Position numbers and translations under genes: made by a program | Source: JAWWPG01 sp033850885 | GTDB taxonomy: Bacteria; Actinomycetota; Actinomycetes; Propionibacteriales; Nocardioidaceae | DNA: 21,715 nucleotides | Assembly (NCBI GenBank): GCA_033850885.1 | Contig: JAWWPG010000024.1 | Location: forward strand, 1 to 21,715 | Direction: 5' to 3' | The notes under the pieces: model-generated | What the model saw: the letters and a program-made list of their open reading frames with translations, nothing else | Databases searched by the model: none | What the model was told of the DNA's origin: nothing | In this document: positions 7,300 to 14,724 of the stretch, in pieces | Numbering within the stretch: position 1 is the first letter of the stretch | Layout of the letters: each line of letters opens with the position of its first letter

Positions 7300-8517
7300 A
7301 TGACGAGAGCAGATGCGCCCACGCCGCGCCGAATCTCCGCCCGAATCGGCAGTATCACCGAGTCTGCCACCTTGGCCGTCGATGCCAAAGCAAAGGCGCT
7401 CAAGGCCGCGGGGAGGCCGGTGATCGGGTTCGGCGCAGGGGAGCCCGACTTCGCCACGCCCGACTACATCGTCGACGCGGCGATCGAGGCCGCCAAGGAT
7501 CCGCGCAACCACCGGTACACCCCGGCCGGAGGGTTGCCGGAGCTCAAGGCCGCCATCGCCGAGAAGACCCGCCGGGACTCCGGGTACCAGGTCGAGCCGG
7601 CTCAGGTGCTCGTCACCAACGGGGGCAAGCAGGCGGTCTACGAGGCGTTCGCCACCCTCCTCGACCCCGGCGACGAGGTGCTTCTGCCGACACCGTACTG
7701 GACGACGTACCCCGAGGTGATCAGGCTTGCCGGGGGCACCCCGGTCGACGTGCTCGCCGACGAGACCCAGGGCTACCTGGTGAGTGTGGACCAGCTGGAT
7801 GCCGCTCTGACGCCCCGAACGAAGGCGTTCCTGTTCTGCTCGCCGTCCAACCCCACCGGCGCGGTTTACTCGCCGGAACAGGTGCGCGCGATCGGCCAGT
7901 GGGCGCTCGACCATGGGGTCTGGGTGATCACGGACGAGATCTACGAGCATCTGGTCTACGGCGGTGCGGAGTTCTCGTCGATGCCGGTCCAGGTGCCTGA
8001 GCTGGCCGACACGTGTGTCGTGCTGAACGGGGTCGCGAAGACGTATGCGATGACGGGCTGGCGGGTCGGGTGGATGATCGGGCCGCCCGACGTGGTGAAG
8101 GCCGCCACGAACTTGCAGTCGCATGCCACCTCGAACGTCTCGAACATCTCCCAGCGCGCCGCCCTCGCGGCCGTTTCCGGCGACCTCAGCGCCGTCGCCA
8201 TGATGCGGGGGGCGTTCGACCGCCGACGCCACACGATGGTCGCCATGCTGAGAGAGGTCAGCGGGTTCGAGTGCCCGGAGCCCGAGGGCGCGTTCTACGC
8301 GTATCCCAGCGTGAAGGGGGCGCTCGGGCGCTCGATCGGGGGCCGGGTGGCCTCGACGTCGGCGGAGCTGGCCGAGATCATCCTGGACGATGCCGAGGTG
8401 GCCGTCGTACCGGGCGAGGCCTTTGGGACACCCGGTTACCTCCGGCTCTCGTACGCCCTCGGGGACGAGGATCTCGCCGAGGGGGTCGGCCGCATCCAGC
8501 GCCTGCTCGCCGGTTGA
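7300..8517 (+). CDS. Pyridoxal-phosphate class I/II aminotransferase (aspartate aminotransferase-like)
   Basis: A 405-residue cytosolic PLP enzyme. Visible motifs are GAGEPDF near residue 45, SPSNPTG with Asn184, TDEIYEHLVY with Asp212 and Tyr215, the Schiff-base lysine 247 in NGVAKTYAMTGWRVGW, and a C-terminal RLSYA holding the carboxylate-binding arginine. This fits the Ib-type aspartate/prephenate aminotransferase group, although the exact amino donor cannot be fixed. The ATG at 7300 has no ribosome-binding site but is preceded by GACGAT plus six bases, close to a leaderless promoter. It shares one base with the next gene (TGATG), which indicates co-translation. Confidence 0.92.
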   Translation: MTRADAPTPRRISARIGSITESATLAVDAKAKALKAAGRPVIGFGAGEPDFATPDYIVDAAIEAAKDPRNHRYTPAGGLPELKAAIAEKTRRDSGYQVEPAQVLVTNGGKQAVYEAFATLLDPGDEVLLPTPYWTTYPEVIRLAGGTPVDVLADETQGYLVSVDQLDAALTPRTKAFLFCSPSNPTGAVYSPEQVRAIGQWALDHGVWVITDEIYEHLVYGGAEFSSMPVQVPELADTCVVLNGVAKTYAMTGWRVGWMIGPPDVVKAATNLQSHATSNVSNISQRAALAAVSGDLSAVAMMRGAFDRRRHTMVAMLREVSGFECPEPEGAFYAYPSVKGALGRSIGGRVASTSAELAEIILDDAEVAVVPGEAFGTPGYLRLSYALGDEDLAEGVGRIQRLLAG

Positions 8518-9632
8518 TGCCGGCCGGCGCAACCGGCGACGGCGCACCCAGGAGAAAGCTGAGGACGCTGCCGAAGGCTCACCTGCACCTGCACTTCACC
8601 GGGTCGATGCGGCACGCGACGGTCGTCGAGCTCGCGGCCGAGCAGGGCGTCAACCTGCCTGACGCCCTGACCTCGCAATGGCCACCCAACCTGTCCGCCA
8701 CCGACGAGCGCGGCTGGTTCCGCTTCCAGCGGCTCTACGACGTCGCGCGGTCCGTGCTGCGGACGGAGGAGCACGTACGACGGCTGGTGCGCGAGGCCGC
8801 CGAGGACGACGCTTCGGCGGGGTCGAGGTGGCTGGAGCTCCAGGTCGACCCTAGCGGGTATGCGGCGCGCTTCGGCGGCAGCTCGGCTTTCACCGACCTC
8901 GTCATCGACGCCGCCCGAGACGCGACCGAGCGCAGCGGAGTCCAGGTGACCCTCATCATCGCCGCCAACCGCACCCGCCACCCGCTCGACGCCCGCACGC
9001 TCGCCCGGCTGGCGGTCCAGTACGCCGGGCGCGGCGTCGTCGGTTTCGGGCTATCGAACGACGAGCGCCGCGGAGATGCCCTCTCGTTCGCCCGGGCCTT
9101 CGAGATCGCCGGGCGGGCCGGCCTGGTGTCGGCGCCGCACGGGGGCGAGCTGGCCGGCCCGGAGAGCGTCTGGGCGTGCCTGGACGTCCTGAACGCTCGG
9201 CGCATCGGGCACGGGGTTCGCTCCGTCGAGGACCAGTCGCTCCTGGATCGGCTCGGCGCGGGGGACGTCACGCTCGAGGTCTGTCCCCTCTCGAACGTCG
9301 CCCTCGGGGTGTACGACGACCCGGGGTCGGTGCCGCTGCGGCGGCTGTACGACGCCGGCGTCCCGATCGCGCTCGGCGCCGACGACCCGTTGCTCTTCGG
9401 GTCCCGCCTGGTCGCGCAGTATGACGTGGCCCGCGACGTCCACGGCTTCTCCGACGCCGAGCTCGCTGAGCTGGCGCGGATGTCGGTCCGCGGGTCGGCG
9501 GCGCCTTCCGACGTACGAGCGGACCTGCTGGCAGCCATCGACGCGTGGCTCGCACAGCCCCTGACCCGCATGGATCCCTCGACCCCCCGGTCCGACCGTC
9601 CGGGGAGCAGTAACGCTAGAGGAAGCAGTTGA
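8517..9632 (+). CDS. Adenosine deaminase-like amidohydrolase
   Basis: A 371-residue zinc hydrolase of the adenosine/AMP deaminase family. The metal-binding HxH is His24/His26 (PKAHLHLHFTGS). SAPHGGE supplies His208 and catalytic Glu211, RIGHG supplies His232, and GADDPLLF supplies Asp289/Asp290. Residue 28 is Thr where canonical adenosine deaminase has an acidic residue (HLDG or HLEG) near the ribose, so the true substrate may not be adenosine. The ATG overlaps the aminotransferase stop by one base. The last 17 bases overlap the 3' end of murB on the other strand, and the C-terminal tail (residues about 345–371) is Pro/Ser-rich. Confidence 0.88.
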   Translation: MPAGATGDGAPRRKLRTLPKAHLHLHFTGSMRHATVVELAAEQGVNLPDALTSQWPPNLSATDERGWFRFQRLYDVARSVLRTEEHVRRLVREAAEDDASAGSRWLELQVDPSGYAARFGGSSAFTDLVIDAARDATERSGVQVTLIIAANRTRHPLDARTLARLAVQYAGRGVVGFGLSNDERRGDALSFARAFEIAGRAGLVSAPHGGELAGPESVWACLDVLNARRIGHGVRSVEDQSLLDRLGAGDVTLEVCPLSNVALGVYDDPGSVPLRRLYDAGVPIALGADDPLLFGSRLVAQYDVARDVHGFSDAELAELARMSVRGSAAPSDVRADLLAAIDAWLAQPLTRMDPSTPRSDRPGSSNARGSS

Positions 9633-10650
9633 CCAGGGTGGGCTCAGGTTCGAGGCGGATGGCGAACGCGCTGTCGACGCGGTCCCTGACCTCGGCTGCG
9701 AGCTCGAGCAGGTCGGCGGTCGTCGCGCCGCCTCGGTTCGTCAGGGCCAGCGCGTGCTTCGTCGACAGGCTGACCCGGGAGTTTCCGTAGCCCTTCGCCA
9801 ACCCGGCTCGCTCGATGAGCCAGCCGGCGCTGGTCTTGACCAGGCCATCGGGCTGCGGGTAGGCGGGTGCCCCCGCCGGTACGGCGGCCGGTGCGACGAA
9901 CGGGTTGGTGAAGAACGACCCGGCGCTCCAGGTGTCGTGGTCGGCCTCGTCGAGGACCATGCCCTTGCTCCGCCTGAGATCGAGCACGGCCCGTCGAACC
10001 TCCGAGGCGGGGACGCGTGCCCCGATCTCGACGCCGAGCCGACGCGCGAGCTCGGCGTACGCGAGCCGACCCGCTAACCTGCCCGGCGGGAACTGGAATG
10101 TCACCGCCCCGACGACGAAACGGCCAGGGTCGCGCTTGAAGCGGCTGGTGCGGTAGCCGAAACCACACTCCTCGAACGTCAGAGTCCGCTCCAGGCGCGC
10201 GGCACGGTCGAATACATGCACCTGCGCCAGGGTCTCGGAGACCTCCTGGCCGTAGGCCCCGACGTTCTGGATCGGAACGGCTCCCACCGTGCCGGGGATC
10301 CCCGAGAGCGCCTCCACCCCCACCCATCCCGCCGCGACGGCACGCTCGACGAGCCCGTCCCAGTCCTCTCCGGCCTCGACCGTCACGGTCACTCCGGAGG
10401 CGGAGTCGGCTTCCTCCGATACGACGACTCCCCGCGTCACGACGCGCACGACGGTGCCGGTGAACCCCGCGTCGGCCACCACGAGGTTGCTTCCGCCCCC
10501 CATCACCAGGGCCGGTTCCTCGTCGGCGTCAGCACGCGCCACGACGTCGTACAGCTCGGAGCGCGACTCCACGTCCAGGAACCGCGACGCCGGTCCACCG
10601 AGCCGCAGAGTCGTCCAGCCGGCCAGCGGCTCGTCGAGGCGCGTCAGCAC
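9616..10650 (-). CDS. murB: UDP-N-acetylenolpyruvoylglucosamine reductase (MurB)
   Basis: A 344-residue FAD enzyme that reduces enolpyruvyl-UDP-GlcNAc to UDP-MurNAc in peptidoglycan synthesis. Motifs are TLRLGGPASRF at the N-terminus, MGGGSNLVV in the FAD-binding domain, GIPGTVGAVPIQNVGAYGQE, GFGYRTSRFK, and the C-terminal SAGSFFTNP carrying the active-site serine. GTG 10650 overlaps the hadB stop by seven bases, so it appears to be the last gene of the rpmG–hadA–hadB–murB run. No strong ribosome-binding site is seen; translational coupling would explain that. Confidence 0.95.
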   Translation of the reverse strand: MLTRLDEPLAGWTTLRLGGPASRFLDVESRSELYDVVARADADEEPALVMGGGSNLVVADAGFTGTVVRVVTRGVVVSEEADSASGVTVTVEAGEDWDGLVERAVAAGWVGVEALSGIPGTVGAVPIQNVGAYGQEVSETLAQVHVFDRAARLERTLTFEECGFGYRTSRFKRDPGRFVVGAVTFQFPPGRLAGRLAYAELARRLGVEIGARVPASEVRRAVLDLRRSKGMVLDEADHDTWSAGSFFTNPFVAPAAVPAGAPAYPQPDGLVKTSAGWLIERAGLAKGYGNSRVSLSTKHALALTNRGGATTADLLELAAEVRDRVDSAFAIRLEPEPTLVNCFL

Positions 10651-11045
10651 CTGACGACCGCGACCGACATCCCGAGCACTTTCTGCTCCCCATGGGCGAC
10701 GGTCAGCTCGATCGTGGCCAGGCCGTCCGCCATCGCCGTCACGCGCCCGTCGACCGTGACCTCCGCGCCCGCGTCGTCGTCGGGCACCACGACGGGCTTG
10801 GTGAAGCGCGCGGTGATCGAGACGACGTCCGCCGGGTCGCGCACCCAGCTCGCGACCGCTCGGCCGGCCAGCGCGAACGTGTACATCCCGTGCGCGATCA
10901 CCCCGGGGAGGCCGACGGACGTGGCGATGCGGTCACTCCAGTGGATCGGGTTGAAGTCGCCCGAGGCGCCGGCGTAGCGGACGAGGTCGGCCCGGGTCAC
11001 CCGATAGTCGCGTGTCTCGAGCCGCTGTCCCTCGTCGAGTGTCAT
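10644..11045 (-). CDS. hadB: MaoC-like (R)-hydratase/dehydratase, HadB-like
   Basis: A 133-residue hot-dog fold hydratase. The catalytic Asp/His pair is seen in ASGDFNPIHWSD, followed by VIAHGMYTFALAG. This matches the catalytic half of HadAB-type 3-hydroxyacyl dehydratases. ATG 11045 overlaps the stop of the upstream gene (ATGA), which supports a heterodimer made from coupled translation. The position next to rpmG is the same as hadA–hadB in mycobacteria. Mycolic acid synthesis cannot be concluded, because many actinobacteria without mycolates carry this pair. Confidence 0.88.
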   Translation of the reverse strand: MTLDEGQRLETRDYRVTRADLVRYAGASGDFNPIHWSDRIATSVGLPGVIAHGMYTFALAGRAVASWVRDPADVVSITARFTKPVVVPDDDAGAEVTVDGRVTAMADGLATIELTVAHGEQKVLGMSVAVVRC

Positions 11046-11455
11046 GCGTCGGCTCCGCGATGGGCGAGGGTGGCCGTCGCCGTACACACCGGCTCGCCGT
11101 CGACCGTCGAGATCTCGCTTCGTGTCGAGATCAGGTCGAGCCCGGCCGCGGTACGAACCTTGTCGACGGTGAGCGTGCCGACCAGGACGTCACCGGCTCG
11201 CACCGGCCGTTCCTGGTCGATCCGCTCGTCGCGGTGCACGACGTTGCGAAGCTCGACCCCGACGCTCGGGTCGGCCATCAGCTCGCCCATCAGGGCGAAC
11301 GCAACAACCATCGGAAACGTGAACGGGGCGGTTCGGCCTTCGTCCGTCGGCTCGGCCCCGATCGCCGCGGTGAACTCCGCTATCTTCTCGGCGCTGACGT
11401 GGTACGGCGCCGCGGTCGCGAACGTGCGCCCGGCAAGATCAGGGTCGACGGCCAT
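11042..11455 (-). CDS. hadA: FAS1-type dehydratase domain / MaoC N-terminal-like protein, HadA-like
   Basis: A 137-residue hot-dog protein beginning MAVDPDLAGRTF and containing TAPFTFPMVVAF, FRVSAE-type helix sequence (YHVSAEKIAEFTAAIG) and ERPVRAGDVL, typical of the non-catalytic HadA partner. It lacks the D-x-x-x-x-H hydratase motif found in the next gene, consistent with a structural and substrate-binding role. ATG 11455 has no ribosome-binding site but has TAGCGT exactly six bases upstream, which suggests a leaderless mRNA. A 25-bp tandem repeat lies just upstream. Confidence 0.87.
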   Translation of the reverse strand: MAVDPDLAGRTFATAAPYHVSAEKIAEFTAAIGAEPTDEGRTAPFTFPMVVAFALMGELMADPSVGVELRNVVHRDERIDQERPVRAGDVLVGTLTVDKVRTAAGLDLISTRSEISTVDGEPVCTATATLAHRGADA

Positions 11456-11461
11456 GCGCTG

Positions 11462-11467
11462 ACGCTA
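11462..11467 (-). promoter_or_regulatory. Putative -10 box for leaderless hadA transcript
   Basis: TAGCGT (TANNNT) ends six bases before the hadA ATG on the minus strand. This is the spacing expected when transcription starts at the start codon. No -35 box with good match is visible. Confidence 0.45.
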
Positions 11468-11485
11468 TCCCAGCCGGGCATTCCA

Positions 11486-11560
11486 GCCGTGCCGAGATGC
11501 GTGGCGGTTGGCCGTGCCGAGATGCGTGGCGGTTGGCAGTGCCGAGATGCCTGGCGCCTG
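11486..11560. repeat. 25-bp tandem repeat, three copies, upstream of hadA
   Basis: Three head-to-tail units start at 11486, 11511 and 11536. The core GCCGAGATGCGTGGCGGTTG is identical in units 1 and 2; unit 3 differs at several bases toward its end. The block lies in the 188-bp gap between rpmG and hadA, just upstream of the hadA -10 box. There are no spacers, so it is not a CRISPR. Confidence 0.85.
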
Positions 11561-11643
11561 ACCGCCCGGCAGCCGCCACTCGAGCTGATGGTCGATCGCC
11601 GCGTGCTGTCGTACCACGGTCGACCGGTCCAGGGTCGAGTCCG

Positions 11644-11814
11644 TCAGCGCGTCTCGCGGTGCGCCCGGTGGCAGCGGCAGCGCGGGCAGAACTTCCTCAG
11701 CTCCATCCGGTCCGGATCGTTGCGGCGGTTCTTGCGCGTGATGTAGTTGCGCTCCTTGCACTCAGTGCATGCGAGCGTGATCTTGGGGCGGATGTCGCCG
11801 CTCTTGGCTGCCAC
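11644..11814 (-). CDS. rpmG: 50S ribosomal protein L33, zinc-binding form
   Basis: A 56-residue ribosomal protein. It reads VAAKSGDIRPKITLACTECK, then RNYITRKNRRNDPDRMELRK and CPRC. Two CxxC pairs indicate the zinc-ribbon (C+) paralogue. The start is GTG 11814 with GAGG seven bases upstream. A longer frame would run back through tRNA-Met and is rejected. It follows tRNA-Thr and tRNA-Met, the conserved actinobacterial arrangement. Confidence 0.96.
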   Translation of the reverse strand: MAAKSGDIRPKITLACTECKERNYITRKNRRNDPDRMELRKFCPRCRCHRAHRETR

Positions 11815-11895
11815 GGTGTTGCCTCGATTCAGGGGTCTGCCAGGGTGGAACGCGGTCGTCGGTGGTGCCTGCTGTTGCCTCGTCTGTCCGGGTCG

Positions 11896-11969
11896 TAGCG
11901 GGGGCGGGACTTGAACCCGCGACACCACGATTATGAGCCGTGTGCTCTGACCGACTGAGCTACCCCGCC
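11896..11969 (-). tRNA. tRNA-Met, elongator type (anticodon CAT)
   Basis: On the minus strand the acceptor GGCGGGG pairs with CCCCGCT (one G-U), the anticodon loop is CTCATAA, and the T arm is GCGGG/CCCGC around TTCAAGT. The anticodon stem is CACGG/TCGTG rather than the GGG/CCC of initiators, and the first pair is formed, so this is the elongator. No CCA is encoded. Confidence 0.93.
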
Positions 11970-12013
11970 GCCGGAGCCGGCGACCCACCCTCAAGGATAG
12001 GCCCCGATTCCAG

Positions 12014-12086
12014 AGCCCCAATACGGAATCGAACCGTAGACCTTCTCCTTACCATGGAGACGCTCTACCGACTGAGCTATTGGGGC
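12014..12086 (-). tRNA. tRNA-Thr (anticodon GGT)
   Basis: On the minus strand the acceptor GCCCCAA pairs with TTGGGGC, the anticodon stem is TCTCC/GGAGA around a loop with GGT, and the T loop is TTCGATT. The discriminator is T and no CCA is encoded. It is 44 bp upstream of tRNA-Met and probably co-transcribed with it and rpmG. Confidence 0.95.
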
Positions 12087-12190
12087 AAGCGACGTATGAG
12101 GATACACAGCCGCGGCCTCGCGGCGCGAATCGAACTCGACGGCGACGCACCCGCTGCTCTTCGCTCTCCGCGCCCGGGATGTCTCGTCGT

Positions 12191-12196
12191 TAGGCT
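12191..12196 (+). promoter_or_regulatory. Putative -10 box for leaderless oxidoreductase transcript
   Basis: TAGGCT (TANNNT) is followed by exactly six bases and then the ATG at 12203. There is no ribosome-binding site in between. Same geometry as at hadA. Confidence 0.45.
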
Positions 12197-12202
12197 GCCG
12201 AC

Positions 12203-13024
12203 ATGACGTCACAGCACCCCACTGACCAGCCAGGACCCGGCAGAGGTCGCTTCCGGGTGGGTTTCCAGCTCCAGCCACAGCACGCCGAGTACAGCGCGAT
12301 CCGCCAGGCTGCCGCCGAGGCGGAGGAGATCGGTGTCGACATCGTCTTCAACTGGGACCACTTCTTCCCCCTGAACGGCGATCCGGTGGGGAAGCACTTC
12401 GAGTGCTGGACGATGCTCGGTGCCTGGGCCGAAGCGACCCAGCGCTTCGAGATCGGCGCGCTAGTCACGTGCAACGGCTACCGCAACCCCGATCTGCTCG
12501 CCGACATGGCGAGGACCGTCGACCACATCAGCGGCGGCCGCCTCATCCTCGGGATCGGCTCGGGCTGGTTCCAGAAGGACTACGACGAGTACGGCTACGA
12601 GTTCGGCACGGCGGGCAGCCGACTGGACGCCCTCGGAGAGGCGCTGCCGCGGATCCGGTCGCGGCTGCGGAAGCTCAACCCGCTTCCGACGCGAGACATC
12701 CCCGTACTCATCGGTGGTGGTGGCGAACGCAAAACCCTGCGTCTGGTTGCCCGGTACGCCGACATCTGGCACACGTTCGGCAACCCGGAGGTGTTCCGTC
12801 ACAAGTCAGCCGTGCTCGACGACTGGTGTGCCAGGGAGGACCGCGACCCCGCGACCATCGAGCGATCGTGCGGCGTACCGACCGGTGACCCGGCACGGAT
12901 CGGACCCCCGTTGGCCGAAGCCGGAGCGCGCCTGTTCACCGTCGGGATCGGGGGGCCGACCTACGACCTGGGCCGGCTCCGGGACTGGGTGGCCTGGAGG
13001 GACGACCAGAACGCCGGCCTGTGA
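12203..13024 (+). CDS. LLM-class (luciferase-like) F420-dependent oxidoreductase
   Basis: A 273-residue TIM-barrel protein of the bacterial luciferase-like family, of the kind that commonly uses coenzyme F420 in actinobacteria. Features are RVGFQLQPQHAEYSAIR at the first strand, VFNWDHFFP, GALVTCNGYRNPDLLADMARTVDHISGGR, LGIGSGWFQKDYDEYG and DIPVLIGGGGERKTLRLVARYADIWH. The substrate is unknown. ATG 12203 is supported by a leaderless -10 box. It is a single gene, divergent from the tRNA-Thr operon and convergent with tRNA-Tyr. Confidence 0.9.
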   Translation: MTSQHPTDQPGPGRGRFRVGFQLQPQHAEYSAIRQAAAEAEEIGVDIVFNWDHFFPLNGDPVGKHFECWTMLGAWAEATQRFEIGALVTCNGYRNPDLLADMARTVDHISGGRLILGIGSGWFQKDYDEYGYEFGTAGSRLDALGEALPRIRSRLRKLNPLPTRDIPVLIGGGGERKTLRLVARYADIWHTFGNPEVFRHKSAVLDDWCAREDRDPATIERSCGVPTGDPARIGPPLAEAGARLFTVGIGGPTYDLGRLRDWVAWRDDQNAGL

Positions 13025-13112
13025 CCGAGTGGCAGCCGTCAGACCTGGGTTGCCGGGACGGCCGCTTGTGATCCGGTCACCCGGGTCACGGTGACCCTGC
13101 GGGCGTTGGCGG

Positions 13113-13194
13113 TGGCAGGTGTTGGGTTCGAACCAACGTAGGCGATGCCGACGGTTTTACAGACCGTTCCCTTTGGCCACTCGGGCAACCTGCC
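13113..13194 (-). tRNA. tRNA-Tyr (anticodon GTA)
   Basis: On the minus strand the acceptor GGCAGGT pairs with ACCTGCC, the anticodon loop is CTGTAAA, and the variable arm is long, as for a class II tRNA. The T loop is TTCGAAC and the discriminator A. No CCA is encoded. The gene is divergent from yajQ. Confidence 0.95.
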
Positions 13195-13323
13195 GTGCCT
13201 GCGGACTCGAGGTGTGGGCCCGCGGAGCGAGGGACAGAATACCCTGAGCCCTACGCCAACATGCAAAGCGCTGCGAGCGGGGCCTGAGACCCGCTCGCGC
13301 ACGGAACCGGAGGAGGACAGGCA

Positions 13324-13818
13324 ATGGCCGCCGAGTCGTCGTTCGACGTCGTCAGCAAGATCGACAAGCAGGAGATGGACAACGCCCTGAACCAGGCGGC
13401 CAAGGAGATCTCCCAGCGCTTCGACTTCAAGAACACGGGCGCCAGCCTGCGCTGGCATGGGGACGACTCGATCGAGGTGACAGCCAACGCCGACGAGCGG
13501 GCTCTCGCCGTCGTCGAGGTCCTCAAGGAGAAGGTGATCAAGCGCGGCCAGTCGCTCAAGGTGCTCGACGTCGGTGAGCCGCGAGCCTCCGGCAAGGAGG
13601 TCAAGATCGACATCGGCCTCAAGGAGGGCATCAACCAGGAGCAGGCGAAGAAGATCTCCAAGCTCATCCGGGACGAAGGCCCCAAGGGGGTGAAGGTCCA
13701 GATCCAAGGTGACGAGCTACGGGTGAACAGCAAGAAGCGCGACGACCTGCAAGAGGTGATCGCCCTCATCAAGGCACAGGACTACGACTTCGCCGTGCAG
13801 TTCACGAACTACCGCTAA
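13324..13818 (+). CDS. yajQ: YajQ family nucleotide/cyclic-di-GMP-binding protein
   Basis: A 164-residue YajQ (DUF520) protein with two ferredoxin-like folds. It begins MAAESSFDVVSKIDKQEMDNA and shows EISQRFDFKNTGASL, the DVGEPRASGKEV region, and a C-terminus ending DYDFAVQFTNYR, all family-typical at standard length. The start has GGAGGAGG upstream. Homologues bind cyclic-di-GMP or nucleotides and nucleic acids; the role here is unproven. It is the last recognisable intact core gene before the remnant-rich junction. Confidence 0.96.
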   Translation: MAAESSFDVVSKIDKQEMDNALNQAAKEISQRFDFKNTGASLRWHGDDSIEVTANADERALAVVEVLKEKVIKRGQSLKVLDVGEPRASGKEVKIDIGLKEGINQEQAKKISKLIRDEGPKGVKVQIQGDELRVNSKKRDDLQEVIALIKAQDYDFAVQFTNYR

Positions 13819-13918
13819 TTGAGTGTTGGCTGCCGTTGAGTGACGCTCGATAGTGCGCCTGACCTGCGGTGATGTGGTTGAGGGAGGTTGGCCCGAGGTG
13901 GTCGCTTCTGAATCCCTC

Positions 13919-13950
13919 GTGTACCCGATGTGTACCCGATGTGTACCCGG
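13919..13950. repeat. 11-bp tandem repeat (GTGTACCCGAT, nearly three copies)
   Basis: Units start at 13919, 13930 and 13941; the third is cut after GTGTACCCG. The repeat lies 100 bp after yajQ and about 80 bp before the truncated end of an SDR pseudogene, at the boundary between core and accessory DNA. The rest of 13819–13999 shows no gene. Confidence 0.8.
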
Positions 13951-13999
13951 AAGCCGCCGGTAGTGATGGTGCACGGGATCTGGCTTGGCCCGTTGGCGG

Positions 14000-14561
14000 C
14001 TAACCATGGCGGGGTCGCGATAGCACGTCGGGGAGCAACTCCTGGCGAAACGCCTCGGACCAGCGGTTGAGGCCCCACTTCGTAGCGGCGTAGACGCCGT
14101 TGCCGGCTCGTGCGGAGCGCCCGGCGATCGAGGAGATGTTGATGATGTCGCCGGCCCGGTCTTTCGCGCCGTCCTTAAGCTGGTCGAGGAACACCTCGGT
14201 GGCGGTAATCGCGCCGAGCAGATTGACCTCGATCATCTGCCGGTAGTCGTCCACGCTGCTCAGCGTCGAACGGCCCAGACAGCACAACGCCGGCGTTGTT
14301 GACCAGTACGTCGGCGCCGCCGAGCTCCTCCTTCAGTCGGCCGGCGGCGGCGACGATGCTGTCGCGGTCACTGACATCGGCGGCAATGGAGATCGAGCCG
14401 TTGTCGAGCTGGTCGGCCAGGGCGCTGATGCGGCCGAGGCTGCGGGCGAGGAGCGCAACGCTGTGGCCGTCCGCGGCCAGCGCCCATGCGGTTGCCTCGC
14501 CGATGCCGGAGGATGCTCCGGTGACGACTGGTACTCGGCCGGTGTCGGTGTTGTGGCTCAT
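14000..14561 (-). pseudogene. Short-chain dehydrogenase/reductase, frameshifted and 3'-truncated
   Basis: The first half, from ATG 14561, has TGASSGIGEATAWALA (the NAD(P) glycine motif) and VLVNNAG. The second half, in another frame, has VDDYRQMIEVNLLGA, NISSIAGRSARAG and YAATK (catalytic Ser and YxxxK). The two join only through a one-base shift in phase at about 14250–14275. After RQELLPDV, near 14028, the protein stops resembling an SDR and ends at 14000, losing roughly 50 residues. The frameshift plus truncation argue for a dead gene rather than a sequencing error alone. It would have followed the aldo/keto reductase in one operon. Confidence 0.8.
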
Positions 14562-14565
14562 GCGT

Positions 14566-14688
14566 TCAGGCCTCCGGAATCTCTCGTCCGAAGCTTTCGA
14601 GCGTGATGTCTGTGGGCTCGGGTCCGCCTCGCTGGTAGGTGTCGAGTGCGTCGATCACAGCCAGCCGGTCGGCGGTGAGGTCGAAGCT
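14566..14688 (-). pseudogene. Aldo/keto reductase, C-terminal remnant (about 40 codons)
   Basis: The minus-strand frame reads SFDLTADRLAVIDALDT and continues GGPEPTDITLESFGREIPEA to a TGA at 14566–14568. The combination IDALDT…RGGPEP…FGREIPEA is characteristic of the end of aldo/keto reductases. Everything upstream is missing; the sequence changes character between about 14689 and 14724. The stop lies four bases before the SDR start, as in an intact two-gene oxidoreductase operon. Confidence 0.65.
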
Positions 14689-14724
14689 CGGCGTAGTAGG
14701 CGAAGATCGGTCATTGCTGGCGCG

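Noticed and set aside
7246..8547. A 433-codon minus-strand frame opposite the aminotransferase
   Set aside because: The plus-strand gene has all PLP-enzyme motifs; the antisense frame is an Arg/Asp/Gly-rich shadow.
11486..11560. CRISPR-like array
   Set aside because: The 25-bp units are directly adjacent with no spacers and only three copies; no cas genes are nearby.
11815..12021. N-terminal extension of rpmG
   Set aside because: It would run through tRNA-Met; the GTG start at 11814 gives the standard L33.
13083..13097. Palindrome GGGTCACGGTGACCC as terminator of tRNA-Tyr or the oxidoreductase
   Set aside because: The arms leave almost no loop and no T-tract follows on either strand; a short palindrome of this composition is expected in high-GC DNA.
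13113..13194. tRNA-Tyr as the attachment site of the right-hand accessory region
   Set aside because: Its 3' end points left, away from the accessory DNA, and no duplicated tRNA 3' fragment was seen to the right.
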